Below, one piece after another: positions 1-4,961 of a DNA stretch of 10,982 nucleotides. The notes below the pieces were generated by a model that was not told where the DNA came from, made no database searches, and saw nothing but the letters and a program-made list of their open reading frames with translations. The DNA is taken from NCBI GenBank assembly GCA_950059165.1, contig CATLUC010000038.1, positions 1 to 10,982 on the forward strand, given 5' to 3'. Numbering within the stretch: position 1 is the stretch's first letter; every line of letters begins with the position of its first letter. A program made the translations under genes and the position numbers. This DNA is from an uncultured Clostridium sp. (GTDB lineage: Bacteria > Bacillota > Clostridia > TANB77 > CAG-508).

Positions 1-218
1 CACAAGTATATACGCAAGGTTCAATATTAAATACTTATAATGGATACTTTGAAAGCTCTGCAAGGTCATCTAATGGGCTTAGTGGTGGCCCATTTGTAAG
101 AACATCAGATAATTATGTTGTTGGTATATGTCGTGGGGCTTCAATGGATAATACATATGTTTCAGGTGCTGCAAGAATAAATCAAGATATTATTGATTTG
201 ATAAATGAAAATAGTTAA
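1..218 (+). CDS. trypsin-like serine protease, C-terminal fragment
   Basis: This is the last 71 codons of a gene that begins before the window; the reading frame starts at base 3 and ends with TAA at 216-218. The motif GLSGGPF (bases 75-95) matches the GNSGGP signature around the catalytic Ser of the chymotrypsin/trypsin (S1, V8-like) fold. It is followed by VVGICRGAS and by a C-terminal helix-like stretch (ARINQDIIDLINENS), in the order expected for the last two strands and closing helix of that fold. The His and Asp of the triad lie outside the window. Whether the protein is secreted or is a cytoplasmic effector cannot be judged without the N-terminus. A terminator follows 26 bases after the stop, so this is the end of its transcript. 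Confidence 0.75.
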   Translation, partial: QVYTQGSILNTYNGYFESSARSSNGLSGGPFVRTSDNYVVGICRGASMDNTYVSGAARINQDIIDLINENS

Positions 219-244
219 AAAATTTGTAAATATAATGAAGATTG

Positions 245-276
245 GAATATCTCGAATAAAAGAGATATTCTTTTTT
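245..276 (+). terminator. intrinsic terminator after the protease gene
   Basis: A perfect 9-bp stem, GAATATCTC (245-253) with GAGATATTC (262-270), has an 8-base loop and is followed by six T (271-276). It lies just after the protease stop codon and separates that gene from the radical SAM gene. Confidence 0.9.
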
Positions 277-384
277 ACGTGTGTTAAATATTTTTTAATA
301 CCTATTAAAAATTTTAGAATAGTTTTTTAGACATTTGCATATATAATTTTAATGTACAAATTTATTAGAAAAGAGGAATGAAAA

Positions 385-1560
385 ATGACAAGAAAAAAAG
401 TATGCTGGAATATTACAGCAAAGTGTAATCAAAATTGTAAGTACTGTCATAGGTTTTTAAATGTCAATGACTTAGATTATGAAAAAAACGAAAGAATATT
501 AAAGAACTTAATTCAAGAAGGCATAACAGACATTACATGGACAGGAGGAGAAGCTCTTTTATATCCAAATGTAGTTCCTTTAATGAAATTAGCAAAAGAA
601 AATGGCATAACAAATAAATTGATAACGAATGGATTGTTACTAGCACAGAGTAATCATAAAGAGGAAATATGTGATAATTTAGATTATTTAGTATTATCTA
701 TCGATTCAATAGACAGTCAAACAAATTTAGAATTAGGAAGAGGGATAAACCACTACAAAGACATAAAAGAAGTGCTAGACTATGTAAAAGACAAAGAACT
801 AAAATTGAACATCAATACAGTTGTTAGTAAGGAAAATATAAACCAATTAGATGATTTGGGGGATTTTTTAAATAACTACAAAATAAACACATGGAAGTTT
901 TTTAAATTTATGCCAATAAGAGAAACATCAAAAAAAAACAGAAATCTTTTTGAAATAACAGATGATGAATTTGATACTAAAAAAGGAACTTTTAAGAAGT
1001 TCGAAAATATAAGTAATATTGGCTATAAGAAAGAAAAGGAACTTGAAGAAAGTATATTGATTGTAGCAAATGGAGATATTATAAAAACAGAAGATGGGAA
1101 AGATATAAAAAAAGGAAATGCATTATACCAAAACTTAATGGAATGTATAAATAAAAGGGGAGATAAAAAAATGGAAAAGATAAGAACAATAGTGGCTCAT
1201 AATGATGAAAAGATTAGAAATGCTATAATAAATTCAATAAGCAATTTAGAGTACATAGAAGTAGTTGGAACTGCAACTGATGGAAATGGTACATATAATA
1301 AAATTGTAGAATTAAAACCAAAAATAGCATTTTCCGAATATAATTATAACGATATGCCAGGACTTGAATTGATAAGAAAAATGAAAGAAAAATTACAAGA
1401 CAATTTTCCAAGCTTCAATACTATAGGAGAAATACCAGATAATGAGCTAATGGATGCAATCCAAATTACAGACAATAAATTAAATGCTTGTGTAATGCAA
1501 CCATATGACGGAATGGCAAAAGATATTGTAAAAGCTTATAGAGAATATAAATATCAATAA
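385..1560 (+). CDS. radical SAM protein (viperin/MoaA-like) fused to a degenerate receiver domain
   Basis: A 391-residue protein with two parts. Residues 1-262 form a radical SAM domain. The [4Fe-4S] cluster ligands C14, C18 and C21 sit in CX3CX2C (AKCNQNCKYCHRF), the SAM-contacting TGGE is at 53-56, and SIDS is at 105-108. The order SIDS, LGRG (117-120), INTVV (143-147), WKFFKF (170-175) and ITDDEF (191-196) resembles viperins and MoaA relatives by eye. Residues 263-391 follow the Spo0A/CheY receiver pattern, but the acidic pair is H272/N273, the phosphoacceptor position is E318 and the conserved Lys is Q372, so phosphotransfer is unlikely. AAGAGGAA lies 8 bases before the ATG. A second SD site precedes M263, so the receiver may also be made alone. 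The substrate is unknown and no nucleotide kinase gene is nearby. It could be a natural fusion, or two genes joined by loss of a stop codon. Confidence 0.8.
   Translation: MTRKKVCWNITAKCNQNCKYCHRFLNVNDLDYEKNERILKNLIQEGITDITWTGGEALLYPNVVPLMKLAKENGITNKLITNGLLLAQSNHKEEICDNLDYLVLSIDSIDSQTNLELGRGINHYKDIKEVLDYVKDKELKLNINTVVSKENINQLDDLGDFLNNYKINTWKFFKFMPIRETSKKNRNLFEITDDEFDTKKGTFKKFENISNIGYKKEKELEESILIVANGDIIKTEDGKDIKKGNALYQNLMECINKRGDKKMEKIRTIVAHNDEKIRNAIINSISNLEYIEVVGTATDGNGTYNKIVELKPKIAFSEYNYNDMPGLELIRKMKEKLQDNFPSFNTIGEIPDNELMDAIQITDNKLNACVMQPYDGMAKDIVKAYREYKYQ
1155..1173 (+). promoter_or_regulatory. internal ribosome-binding site and start codon for the receiver domain
   Basis: AAGGGGAG (1155-1162) lies 8 bases before an in-frame ATG (1171-1173), exactly where the receiver domain begins. 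The next residues, MEKIRTIVA, look like a native receiver N-terminus (compare MEKIKVCIADD-type starts in Spo0A). This would give a separate 129-residue protein from 1171-1560. Confidence 0.6.
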
Positions 1561-1636
1561 TATTAAAATGATTAAAAATATTCATATATTACAGTTTTAT
1601 TATTAGATTTGAAATAGTTGTGAATTGTAACATTAT

Positions 1637-1682
1637 AAGATATGTCCCAAATTTCACAAAAATGTGAAAAAGGAAACGTCCC
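1637..1682. repeat. dispersed repeat, copy A
   Basis: These 46 bases match 9223-9268 with one difference (A1642 against G9228). The unit contains TTTCACA/TGTGAAA inverted repeats and ends in GGAAACGTCCC. It overlaps the terminator of the gene ending at 1688. Confidence 0.9.
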
Positions 1683-1693
1683 TATCGTCACAT
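1658..1693 (-). terminator. shared-loop terminator A
   Basis: Read on the minus strand, ATGTGA (1693-1688) pairs with TCACAT (1667-1662), and five T follow. The loop holds the core GGGACGTTTCCTTT shared with the hairpins at 6137, 7230 and 9256. The stop codon of the minus-strand gene lies inside the first arm. Confidence 0.75.
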
Positions 1694-2431
1694 ACGTTCC
1701 CATTTTACATTCAAATGTGTTATTTCTTTAGATGTTGTACCTTTTTCAATTACATCATCTACTGGCAAATCTAAACTAATGGTTGTTTTATATGTTTTTC
1801 CTGCTTCTAGTTGTAATGCTAAATCGAACATTATGTTCACATTCAATTCCTCTTTGTTAATTTCAGCCTTTTTTAGTAACTCCTGATGATTGATTTCTTC
1901 ATCATTTGATGTAAATTGTTTTAAGTTGTCATTTGAACATCTAAATGCTATAATTCCACCTTGATTAGAAATTTTCATTTGTTTTAAATTAGATTGCATA
2001 TCTCCTATATATTCCAAATTTTGAACTATATTTTCTTCCTTATTTTTAAAAATCACATTTTCTTCTTGTTCCTCTGGTCTATATATTTTTATGTTGTCTT
2101 TTTTTATGGCATTTATTTGTATATTATCAATTTTAACATTTTTGATTATCTCTGTTTTACTATAACTCTGATTTTTATCTATATATATAAATATGTCATT
2201 ACTTTGGTAGATGTCAAATGCCCATTTTGTATCTGTTGTTTCTTTGTCAGTTCCCTCTCCTGAACTGATAATTGCTATTTTTGAAATAGTAAATGGTAAA
2301 TTTGTTTCACCTTCTATATTATATTTTAAAATGAACATTCCTATTAAAAATAATATAATGGCTATTATAGTTGTTACCATAACTCTACGAAAATACTTTT
2401 TATTTATTATATTTTTTATATTTCTAATCAT
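1688..2431 (-). CDS. membrane-anchored protein of unknown function
   Basis: A 247-residue protein that I do not recognise. The start chosen is the ATG at 2431-2429, because AAGGAGG stands four bases before it; an ATG ten codons upstream has no such site. Basic residues (IRNIKNIINKKYFRR) are followed by one hydrophobic segment at about 17-35 (VMVTTIIAIILFLIGMFIL), then a hydrophilic region of about 210 residues rich in Lys, Glu, Ile and Asn. This predicts a single-pass protein with its bulk outside the cell. There is no cleavage or lipobox signal. The last 90 residues look strand-rich (LNVNIMFDLALQLEAGK, then KTTISLDLPV), like an extracellular beta domain. It starts 67 bases after tadA with no terminator between, so the two are probably cotranscribed. 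Its stop codon lies inside a shared-loop terminator. Confidence 0.7.
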   Translation of the reverse strand: MIRNIKNIINKKYFRRVMVTTIIAIILFLIGMFILKYNIEGETNLPFTISKIAIISSGEGTDKETTDTKWAFDIYQSNDIFIYIDKNQSYSKTEIIKNVKIDNIQINAIKKDNIKIYRPEEQEENVIFKNKEENIVQNLEYIGDMQSNLKQMKISNQGGIIAFRCSNDNLKQFTSNDEEINHQELLKKAEINKEELNVNIMFDLALQLEAGKTYKTTISLDLPVDDVIEKGTTSKEITHLNVKWERM

Positions 2432-2498
2432 GTTTCCTCCTTTGTGAAATTGGGCATACATCTTTACTTTTTTGTGATTTTACAATAAAATATATGGA

Positions 2499-2960
2499 TT
2501 ATTTCTTTAATTTCCTAAGATTTTTAAAGAATTCTTTTAATATTTTCTCACATTCTTCTTTTTTTATTCCTGTTTCTATTTCTATTTTATGGTTGAATGG
2601 ATAGTCTTGCAATAGGTTTAAAACCGAACCACAGGCTCCAGTTTTTTCGTCTTTTGCTCCTATGTAAACTTTTTTTATTCTTGATTGTATCATTGCTCCT
2701 GCACACATAGAACATGGCTCTAATGTAACATACATTTCACAATCTAATAGTCTCCATGCTTCTAGTTTTTTACTTGCTTTTTGTATTGCTATAATTTCTG
2801 CATGCTTTGTTGTGTCTAGTTTTGTTTCTTTTTGGTTGTGTGCTTTTGCAATTATTTCTCCGTTTTTTACTATTACACACCCTACTGGTACTTCTAATTT
2901 TTTTGCTGCTTTTTTTGCCTCTTTTATGGCTTCTTCCATAAATTTTTCTTTTTCTTGCAT
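2499..2960 (-). CDS. tadA: tRNA-adenosine(34) deaminase TadA
   Basis: A 153-residue zinc deaminase that converts A34 to inosine in the anticodon of tRNA-Arg(ACG), widening decoding of CGN codons. The cytidine/deoxycytidylate deaminase fold is clear: PVGCVIV (25-31), HAE (H53 as zinc ligand, E55 as proton shuttle) and PCSMC (zinc ligands C83 and C86), followed by AGAMIQSRI, typical of TadA. The C-terminal helix is basic (KNLRKLKK). Length matches the family. Two adjacent ATG codons occur; GGAG at 2969-2966 is 2 bases from the first and 5 from the second, so the second (2960) is preferred. A longer TTG start at 2987 has no ribosome-binding site. It is the first gene of a probable two-gene transcript, with its promoter at 3067-3039. 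Confidence 0.95.
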   Translation of the reverse strand: MQEKEKFMEEAIKEAKKAAKKLEVPVGCVIVKNGEIIAKAHNQKETKLDTTKHAEIIAIQKASKKLEAWRLLDCEMYVTLEPCSMCAGAMIQSRIKKVYIGAKDEKTGACGSVLNLLQDYPFNHKIEIETGIKKEECEKILKEFFKNLRKLKK

Positions 2961-3038
2961 CATTTCTCCTCTTATTTTTTTACACAATATTTTTTGTCAC
3001 CTTTATATATGAAAAATTTTGGTTTTAATCTTGTTGTT

Positions 3039-3067
3039 ATTTTAGCATATTAGTTTTTAGTTTGCAA
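3039..3067 (-). promoter_or_regulatory. promoter for tadA
   Basis: Minus-strand TTGCAA (3067-3062), a 17-base spacer and TAAAAT (3044-3039) with TGC directly before it, giving an extended -10. Transcription would start near 3032, about 70 bases before the tadA start. It lies back to back with the tRNA promoter. Confidence 0.65.
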
Positions 3068-3068
3068 A

Positions 3069-3097
3069 TTGACAATATGAAAATAAAATGATAAAAT
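3069..3097 (+). promoter_or_regulatory. promoter for the tRNA-Arg gene
   Basis: Consensus TTGACA (3069-3074), a 17-base spacer and TAAAAT (3092-3097). The start would be near 3104, about 48 bases before the mature tRNA 5' end, with no ORF between. Confidence 0.75.
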
Positions 3098-3151
3098 TGT
3101 GTTGTTAAATATATGAATTTGTGTAATTTATTGCGATTTGCTATTAAATAT

Positions 3152-3227
3152 GTGCTTATAGCTCAACAGGATAGAGCACCCGCCTCCTAAGCGGGCGATA
3201 GAGGTTCGAGTCCCCTTAGGCACACCA
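3152..3227 (+). tRNA. tRNA-Arg (anticodon CCT)
   Basis: A 76-base cloverleaf with an encoded CCA end. The acceptor GTGCTTA pairs with TAGGCAC (3217-3223) with one G-T pair. The D stem is GCTC/GAGC. The anticodon stem CCCGC/GCGGG carries loop CTCCTAA, with the anticodon CCT at 3186-3188, reading the Arg codon AGG. The T loop is TTCGAGT (3205-3211); the T stem has one A-C mismatch (3202/3214). tRNA genes of this class are common integration sites, and element-like genes follow. A second copy of the tRNA 3' end, expected at the far end of an intact element, was not seen in the window. Confidence 0.95.
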
Positions 3228-3243
3228 ACGAAGTAAATCTATT

Positions 3244-3411
3244 TTATTCCCTTTTTTCATAACACTCCTTTGCATTAATAAACCCCAATAAATATATCTT
3301 TTTCACTATTTGTGGATAAGATTTTATTATTTTCCATTCTTCTTTTGTAAATTTTTTCTTGTTTTCCTTAAACCTTTTTCCGACAAATTTATCTAATGTT
3401 ATCCTTTTCAT
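3244..3411 (-). CDS. small basic protein of unknown function (55 residues)
   Basis: A short ORF starting at ATG 3411-3409 and ending in TAA at 3246-3244, 17 bases from the tRNA 3' end. It is preceded by AGAGGGG, nine bases from the ATG. The product is Lys-rich and probably helical (MKRITLDKFVGKRFKEN at the start, KEEWKIIKSYPQIVKKIY in the middle) with no membrane segment. I do not recognise a family; size, charge and setting resemble small phage or integrative-element proteins. A minus-strand promoter at 3592-3564 would give it a leader of about 146 bases, and a plus-strand RNA complementary to roughly half of that leader is predicted at 3481-3553. Antisense control is therefore likely. It lacks the hydrophobic helix of a classical type I toxin. 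Confidence 0.55.
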   Translation of the reverse strand: MKRITLDKFVGKRFKENKKKFTKEEWKIIKSYPQIVKKIYLLGFINAKECYEKRE

Positions 3412-3445
3412 AAAGAAAAACCCCTCTTTCGTATAGAAAAATTAT

Positions 3446-3474
3446 TTGACTTTCATACTTAAAAAGGGTATACT
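3446..3474 (+). promoter_or_regulatory. promoter for the small antisense RNA
   Basis: TTGACT (3446-3451), a 17-base spacer and TATACT (3469-3474). It lies in the leader of the opposite-strand small gene and drives a short transcript that ends at a terminator about 75 bases on. Confidence 0.75.
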
Positions 3475-3480
3475 AATAGT

Positions 3481-3553
3481 GGTACACTTTTTAAGTGTGC
3501 TAGTTGTAAGAAGATAGCAAGGTTTAGTGGTCTTAAGCTATCTTCTTGTTTTT
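3481..3553 (+). ncRNA. probable small antisense RNA with two hairpins
   Basis: A strong promoter and an intrinsic terminator bound a transcript of about 73 bases with no credible ORF (the longest in-frame run is about a dozen codons, from a GTG). Hairpin 1 is GTACACTT/AAGTGTGC (3482-3489 with 3493-3500, one G-T pair), with a 3-base loop. Hairpin 2 is AAGAAGATAGC/GCTATCTTCTT (3508-3518 with 3537-3547), with an 18-base loop and a following T run. The whole RNA is complementary to the predicted leader of the 55-residue minus-strand gene, an arrangement typical of countertranscript RNAs in plasmid copy control and type I toxin-antitoxin systems. It matches no RNA family that I recognise. Confidence 0.6.
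3508..3553 (+). terminator. terminator of the antisense RNA
   Basis: An 11-bp perfect stem (AAGAAGATAGC with GCTATCTTCTT), an 18-base loop, then GTTTTT. On the minus strand no T run follows, so it should stop only plus-strand transcription. Confidence 0.85.
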
Positions 3554-3563
3554 ATATTTTTTT

Positions 3564-3592
3564 ATTATACTATATTAAATTGTAAAAAACAA
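3564..3592 (-). promoter_or_regulatory. promoter for the 55-residue small gene
   Basis: Minus-strand TTGTTT (3592-3587), a 17-base spacer and perfect TATAAT (3569-3564). The start would be near 3557, so the message runs antisense through the whole plus-strand small RNA before reaching the ATG at 3411. Confidence 0.55.
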
Positions 3593-3607
3593 AACCCTCT
3601 TTCGACA

Positions 3608-3646
3608 AAAAATTTCGCAATGTCTTGAAAACAGTGCGAAATTTTT
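3608..3646. terminator. bidirectional terminator
   Basis: A 12-bp perfect stem, AAAAATTTCGCA (3608-3619) with TGCGAAATTTTT (3635-3646), has a 15-base loop. T-rich arms on both strands let it work in either direction. On the minus strand it follows the Spo0E-like gene and shields the small-gene promoter. Confidence 0.8.
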
Positions 3647-3699
3647 CTAAAAAGTTTTTCGATTTTTATAAATACTATTTAAAGTTTATTTTTTAGCTA

Positions 3700-4038
3700 T
3701 TACCCTAATATTTTGTTTCTTAACTCATGCCATGTGTTTCCACTAATATATTTTAAACTTTCTGTATTTAATAAATTATTTTGTTTAGCATAATAATTCC
3801 ATTCCTTAATTGTGGGAAATTTCACGAAATCTTTTGTTACCTTTCTTAAATTTTGTATTGATTCTAAATATTTTTCATGCATGAAATTTCCTGTATGATA
3901 TTGTTTTTCTTTTTCATAATAATTATTTACTAATTCATTGTATCTTATGCTAATCTTTCTTGTCTTTTCAGATGATATTCCTGTTGTTTCTATGCTTTCA
4001 TCTAACTTTTTTCTTAATTTTTCAAAATTATGTATCAT
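3700..4038 (-). CDS. Spo0E-like protein with a C-terminal homing-endonuclease-type repeat
   Basis: 112 residues. Residues 5-42 follow the Spo0E phosphatase helical hairpin: LRKKLDESIETTG, then a second helix ending NELVNNYY. Spo0E proteins remove phosphate from Spo0A through a conserved SQELD motif; here the positions read SIRYN (30-34), so Ser is kept and the key Asp is Asn. Activity is therefore doubtful, although Spo0A binding could remain. Residues 74-110 (FPTIKEWNYYAKQNN, then TWHELRNKI) resemble the short DNA-binding repeat found beside HNH homing endonucleases, with W80 and W103 in place. SD AAGGTGA precedes the ATG, and a promoter lies at 4109-4101. The gene stands alone and is followed by a bidirectional terminator. 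The family match is by eye; the fusion is unusual. Confidence 0.65.
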   Translation of the reverse strand: MIHNFEKLRKKLDESIETTGISSEKTRKISIRYNELVNNYYEKEKQYHTGNFMHEKYLESIQNLRKVTKDFVKFPTIKEWNYYAKQNNLLNTESLKYISGNTWHELRNKILG

Positions 4039-4100
4039 ATTTAATCACCTTCCCCTTATTATCTTTTGTAACAATGTTTTATTGCTCTACTACAACTAAA

Positions 4101-4109
4101 ATTATACCA
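4101..4109 (-). promoter_or_regulatory. extended -10 promoter for the Spo0E-like gene
   Basis: Minus-strand TGGTATAAT (4109-4101), an extended -10 with a perfect hexamer. No good -35 is visible, as is common for extended -10 promoters. The leader would be about 56 bases. Confidence 0.5.
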
Positions 4110-4169
4110 TATTTTTTTATCATATTATTAAGAAAAAAAGTAGGTACTAGGAATGTGATTATATATTTT

Positions 4170-4313
4170 TTATAATACAATTAATTTCACTTTTCTACAT
4201 ATTTTGACATTTTTCCTCTTCGGTTTGTATATTGTAATTGAACTTTTAATGTAAAAAAATATATTAATTCCTTTTTTTGTCTTTTTTATTATTATAGATT
4301 GTTCTTTTCGCAT
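4170..4313 (-). CDS. 47-residue basic protein of unknown function
   Basis: Start at ATG 4313-4311, after AAGGAAGG and a 9-base gap; a longer start at 4373 lacks a ribosome-binding site. The product is Lys/Arg- and Ile-rich (MRKEQSIIIKKTKKG, then SSITIYKPKRKNVKICRK), probably strand-forming, and strongly basic. No family recognised. It sits where a prophage or integrative element usually keeps its first lytic or excision gene, divergent from the XRE repressor, so a small Cro- or Xis-like DNA-binding role is possible but is only inferred from place. Its promoter (4418-4390) has perfect -35 and -10 hexamers with a 17-base spacer, which makes expression under repressor control likely. No terminator is obvious after it. 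Confidence 0.5.
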   Translation of the reverse strand: MRKEQSIIIKKTKKGINIFFYIKSSITIYKPKRKNVKICRKVKLIVL

Positions 4314-4389
4314 ACTTGCTATCCTTCCTTTCTTATAAGGCACATAATAAATTTTATATATTTTATTTGGCACTTTTTTTGTTTAATTT

Positions 4390-4418
4390 ATTATAGTATA
4401 TTATAATTGAACTGTCAA
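4390..4418 (-). promoter_or_regulatory. perfect consensus promoter for the 47-residue gene
   Basis: Minus-strand TTGACA (4418-4413), a 17-base spacer and TATAAT (4395-4390). Both hexamers are exact sigma-A consensus. The start would be near 4383, giving a leader of about 70 bases. Confidence 0.85.
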
Positions 4419-4431
4419 TACTTTTTTTGTT

Positions 4432-4448
4432 AAATTTTGTCAAAATTT
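4432..4448. promoter_or_regulatory. candidate operator palindrome
   Basis: AAATTTT-GTC-AAAATTT is a perfect 7-bp inverted repeat with a 3-base centre, 14 bases upstream of the -35 of the minus-strand promoter and in the gap between it and the XRE repressor gene. XRE repressors bind short inverted repeats in such places, but the half-site is AT-only, so chance is possible. Confidence 0.3.
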
Positions 4449-4540
4449 GTCTTTTTCTAAAATTATTTATTGGAAAAAGTTCATCTATTAATGGAAATGT
4501 GCTAAAAAATACTTTTAGAATTTCTTGAATATATACAATG

Positions 4541-4569
4541 TTTACTTTAGTTGAACCTTGTGATATAAT
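4541..4569 (+). promoter_or_regulatory. promoter for the XRE-ImmA pair
   Basis: TTTACT (4541-4546), a 17-base spacer and TATAAT (4564-4569), with TGA directly before the -10 as an extended element. The start would be near 4576, about 26 bases before the ATG of the repressor. Confidence 0.75.
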
Positions 4570-4601
4570 ATAGCAAATAAATTAATTAATTAGAGGTAAC
4601 T

Positions 4602-4961
4602 ATGGAAATAGATAAAATTATGATAGGAAATCGAATAAAAATGTTACGAAAAGAATTAAATTTAACACAAGAAGAATTGGCTCTAAAGCTTGGATTAAAA
4701 GGAAAATCTAGTATTGCAAATTATGAAAAAGGCTTGATTTGCCCAAGTGATGACATCAAATTACAAATGTCAGAATTGTTTAATTGTTCTATCGATTATT
4801 TAATGGGTGTATCAGATATTCGTGATTGGCATGGTGTTAGTTTAGATAAACTCGATATTGCTTTTGCTAGTGGCATTAAGGGATTAAACAAAGAAAATCA
4901 AGAAATTGCAAAAAATATTATAGAAGGATTATTAGCTAAACAAAAAAATGAAGAAAAATGA
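4602..4961 (+). CDS. XRE-family helix-turn-helix repressor
   Basis: A 119-residue DNA-binding protein. Residues 8-66 form the Cro/C1-type domain: RIKMLRKELN as helix 1, TQEELALKLG (22-31) as helix 2, SSIANYEKG (36-44) as recognition helix, and a closing LFNCSIDYLMG. The rest (67-119) is a short helical tail ending in Lys/Glu-rich sequence, probably for dimer contacts. AGAGGT precedes the ATG. It faces away from the 47-residue gene, and its last 14 bases overlap the ImmA-like gene. In prophages and ICEBs1-like elements such a pair holds the element silent: the repressor blocks early genes and the ImmA peptidase cleaves it on induction. The likely target is the promoter at 4418-4390. Confidence 0.9.
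   Translation: MEIDKIMIGNRIKMLRKELNLTQEELALKLGLKGKSSIANYEKGLICPSDDIKLQMSELFNCSIDYLMGVSDIRDWHGVSLDKLDIAFASGIKGLNKENQEIAKNIIEGLLAKQKNEEK

Noticed and set aside
319..347. Promoter for the radical SAM gene (TATAAT at 342-347)
   Set aside because: The -10 is perfect, but no acceptable -35 lies 16-18 bases upstream and there is no TGn; in such AT-rich sequence the hexamer alone is weak evidence.
1994..2447. Plus-strand hydrophobic open frames
   Set aside because: Antisense to the membrane-anchored protein gene; Phe/Ile-rich products arise from reversed Lys/Asn codons.
2499..2960. The deaminase as a nucleotide-metabolism partner of the viperin-like enzyme
   Set aside because: Motifs (PVGCVIV, HAE, PCSMCAGAMIQSRI) are those of the housekeeping tRNA enzyme TadA, on the opposite strand and under its own promoter.
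3152..3227. tRNA 3' end as a proven attachment site
   Set aside because: I looked for a second copy of the tRNA 3' end (GGTTCGAGTCCCC and neighbours) elsewhere in the window and did not find one, so no attachment site is annotated.
3415..3604. Short direct repeat CCTCTTTCG with A-rich flank (near 3417 and 3592)
   Set aside because: About 14 bases with one indel, one copy being the SD site of the small gene; too short to call a repeat or attachment site.
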